Below, in pieces: positions 63,012-64,000 of a DNA stretch of 64,000 nucleotides. Position 1 is the stretch's first letter; the number at the start of each line of letters is the position of its first letter. The notes under the pieces are model-generated. The model did no database searches. It was not told the origin of the DNA and saw nothing but the letters and a program-made list of their open reading frames with translations. Origin of the DNA: Cydia pomonella (lineage: Eukaryota; Arthropoda; Insecta; Lepidoptera; Tortricidae); contig NC_084704.1 in the NCBI RefSeq assembly GCF_033807575.1, positions 36,619,968-36,683,967 on the forward strand, read 5' to 3'. Position numbers and translations under genes: made by a program.

Positions 63012-63262
63012 TTAGGTATTTATCTCCCCCTCCCCCCCCTCACCCCCCCCCCCCACCCCCCTCACCCCCCCTCAACCCCCTCACCCTCCCCCACCCCCCC
63101 CCACCCCCCCCTCTCCCCCCCCACCCCCTCTCCCCCCCTCACCCCTCACCCCCCTCTCCCCCGCCCCCCTTCCCCGCCGCCGCCTCCCCCCCCCCCCCTT
63201 CCCCGCCGCCTCCCCGCCCTCCCCCGCCCCCTCCCCCGCCGCTGCCCCCTGGCCCCTGCGCC
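63012..63262. repeat. C-rich polypyrimidine tract, about 240 bases
   Basis: From 63026 to 63260 one strand is nearly all C with scattered T, A and few G, with runs of 6-10 C. The minus strand thus has dozens of G runs and could form G-quadruplexes. It begins just after TTTAGGTATTTATCTCCC, a phrase repeated at 63313 and 63533. Confidence 0.9.
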
Positions 63263-63289
63263 CCTTGGTAGTTGTGCATATATCCTCGC

Positions 63290-63740
63290 CAGTTGGCGCT
63301 ACTTTCTATGTTTAAGGTATTTATCTCCCGAGGGAAAACTTCGCTAAAATAGATGGCACCACTTTGTACGTGTACGACAAACAAAAAGTGACGAGGTGGC
63401 CTCCAGTGGGGAAGGTCGGATTCGAACCAGCGTCTTTAGCTGACCGGGGCGTCTTTAGCCAGTTAACGTCATGAACCCCTAGGCCACCCCGTCACGGTGA
63501 AACTGGTCCTAATTTCTCGTTACTGGCTCAATTTAGGTATTTATCTCCCGACGTGTTGCATCAGCCGCCACCGTGGCGCCGACGGCCACCTGCAAATTCC
63601 TACGTGGGCGTCGAGGTCGATCGAGATAAGAGAGAGAATAAGTTAGATTTAAAATATGCATATATATATTTATATGTTTATATATTGGCGCTACTTTGTA
63701 TGTATCTGACGCCACAGAGCACGTGTACGCGTCAAGGTCC
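63290..63740. repeat. Scattered direct repeats: GTATTTATCTCCC and TTGGCGCTACTTT
   Basis: AGGTATTTATCTCCC occurs near 63015, 63317 and 63535; TTGGCGCTACTTTCTATG at 63294 recurs as TTGGCGCTACTTTGTATG at 63685, with a variant TGGCACCACTTTGTACG at 63354. This suggests a tandem or dispersed element broken by insertions (C tract, tRNA-like foldback). Confidence 0.55.
63388..63495 (-). mobile_element. tRNA-like SINE head with inverted ends
   Basis: On the minus strand it reads GTGACGGGGTGGCCTAGGGG (A box) and CTGGTTCGAATCCGACC (B box), 108 bases between GTGACGGGGTGGCC and its near-complement GGCCACCTCGTCAC. The spacing between boxes holds a duplicated word (TAAAGACGC twice), so it does not fold as a normal tRNA. 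It is most likely a SINE head. Confidence 0.6.
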
Positions 63741-64000
63741 AGGTCGATGGCATCGGCTTGCTCCAGGTGCGGTTGGTTTTGGAGCTTGTGGTCAACAAAT
63801 ATATGGACTTTGTACTTTTCCAACTGCCCAATAAGTTTGTTTTAAAATATGCATACGGGCATATTTGCAAGAGCACATAATATAGAGTGGTTAAAACCGG
63901 ATAGAAAAATGTATATTTTCTTGAATACCTGGGTATTCGATATTTATCCAGGTACTAGTCGTAATGTTAAACATACATGTTTTTACTTACATTACGGGAT
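63496..64000. other. Unassigned end of window
   Basis: Alternates between GC-rich (63555-63625, 63720-63790) and AT-rich stretches. Short frames on both strands overlap and none has a recognised domain. Confidence 0.3.

Noticed and set aside
62993..63271. Proline-rich 92-codon frame and the opposite glycine-rich frame
   Set aside because: Pure consequence of the C-rich tract; no other support for coding.

Overview
The window is nuclear DNA from an insect, almost certainly a moth or butterfly (Lepidoptera). Genes are split into short GT-AG exons, the intergenic DNA is AT-rich, and there are many copies of tRNA-headed SINEs, foldback MITEs, non-LTR retrotransposon tails, hAT and piggyBac relics. 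No operon, CRISPR array, rRNA gene or convincing functional tRNA gene was seen. One 100-base assembly gap (N) lies at 19315-19414.

Layout. 1 to about 24 kb: no convincing host gene, a patchwork of transposon relics and one unidentified coding-like island (22605-22847). About 25 to 37.7 kb, minus strand: a complete DBHS-family RNA-binding protein gene (NonA/hrp65, relative of NONO/PSPC1/SFPQ) in ten coding exons plus a 5' non-coding exon: RGG-rich and glutamine-rich N-terminus, RRM1, RRM2, NOPS, coiled coil, and a basic C-terminus ending in KRRRF. 37.7 to 39.7 kb: intergenic spacer between two divergent genes, largely filled by an element with 287-bp tandem repeats. 39.7 to 58.5 kb, plus strand: the first twelve exons of the XPF/ERCC4 (Drosophila mei-9) repair nuclease large subunit. 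The catalytic ERKxxxD exons and the helix-hairpin-helix end are not in the window. 58.5 to 64 kb: intron 12 of that gene or sequence beyond it, with two decayed copies of exon 12, an internally deleted piggyBac transposase gene, a 240-base C-rich tract and a tRNA-like foldback.

The most unusual structure is at 29655-31198. The 3' part of nonA coiled-coil exon 9, together with its 5' splice site, is repeated 12 times in units of exactly 129 bp (43 codons). Copies look identical by eye, so every unit is open in frame and every unit ends in the same CAG|GTATGT donor in the same phase. Splicing from any donor to exon 10 would keep the frame, so the locus could encode proteins differing by steps of 43 residues. 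A recent expansion or an assembly artefact are the competing explanations. The neighbouring ERCC4 gene shows two more partial exon duplications (exon 3 once, exon 12 twice), all decayed, so fragment duplication around exons recurs in this region.

The two genes act in separate processes: NonA proteins bind nuclear RNA and scaffold ribonucleoprotein complexes; XPF with ERCC1 cuts DNA in nucleotide excision and recombination repair. Nothing in the sequence links them beyond the shared spacer.
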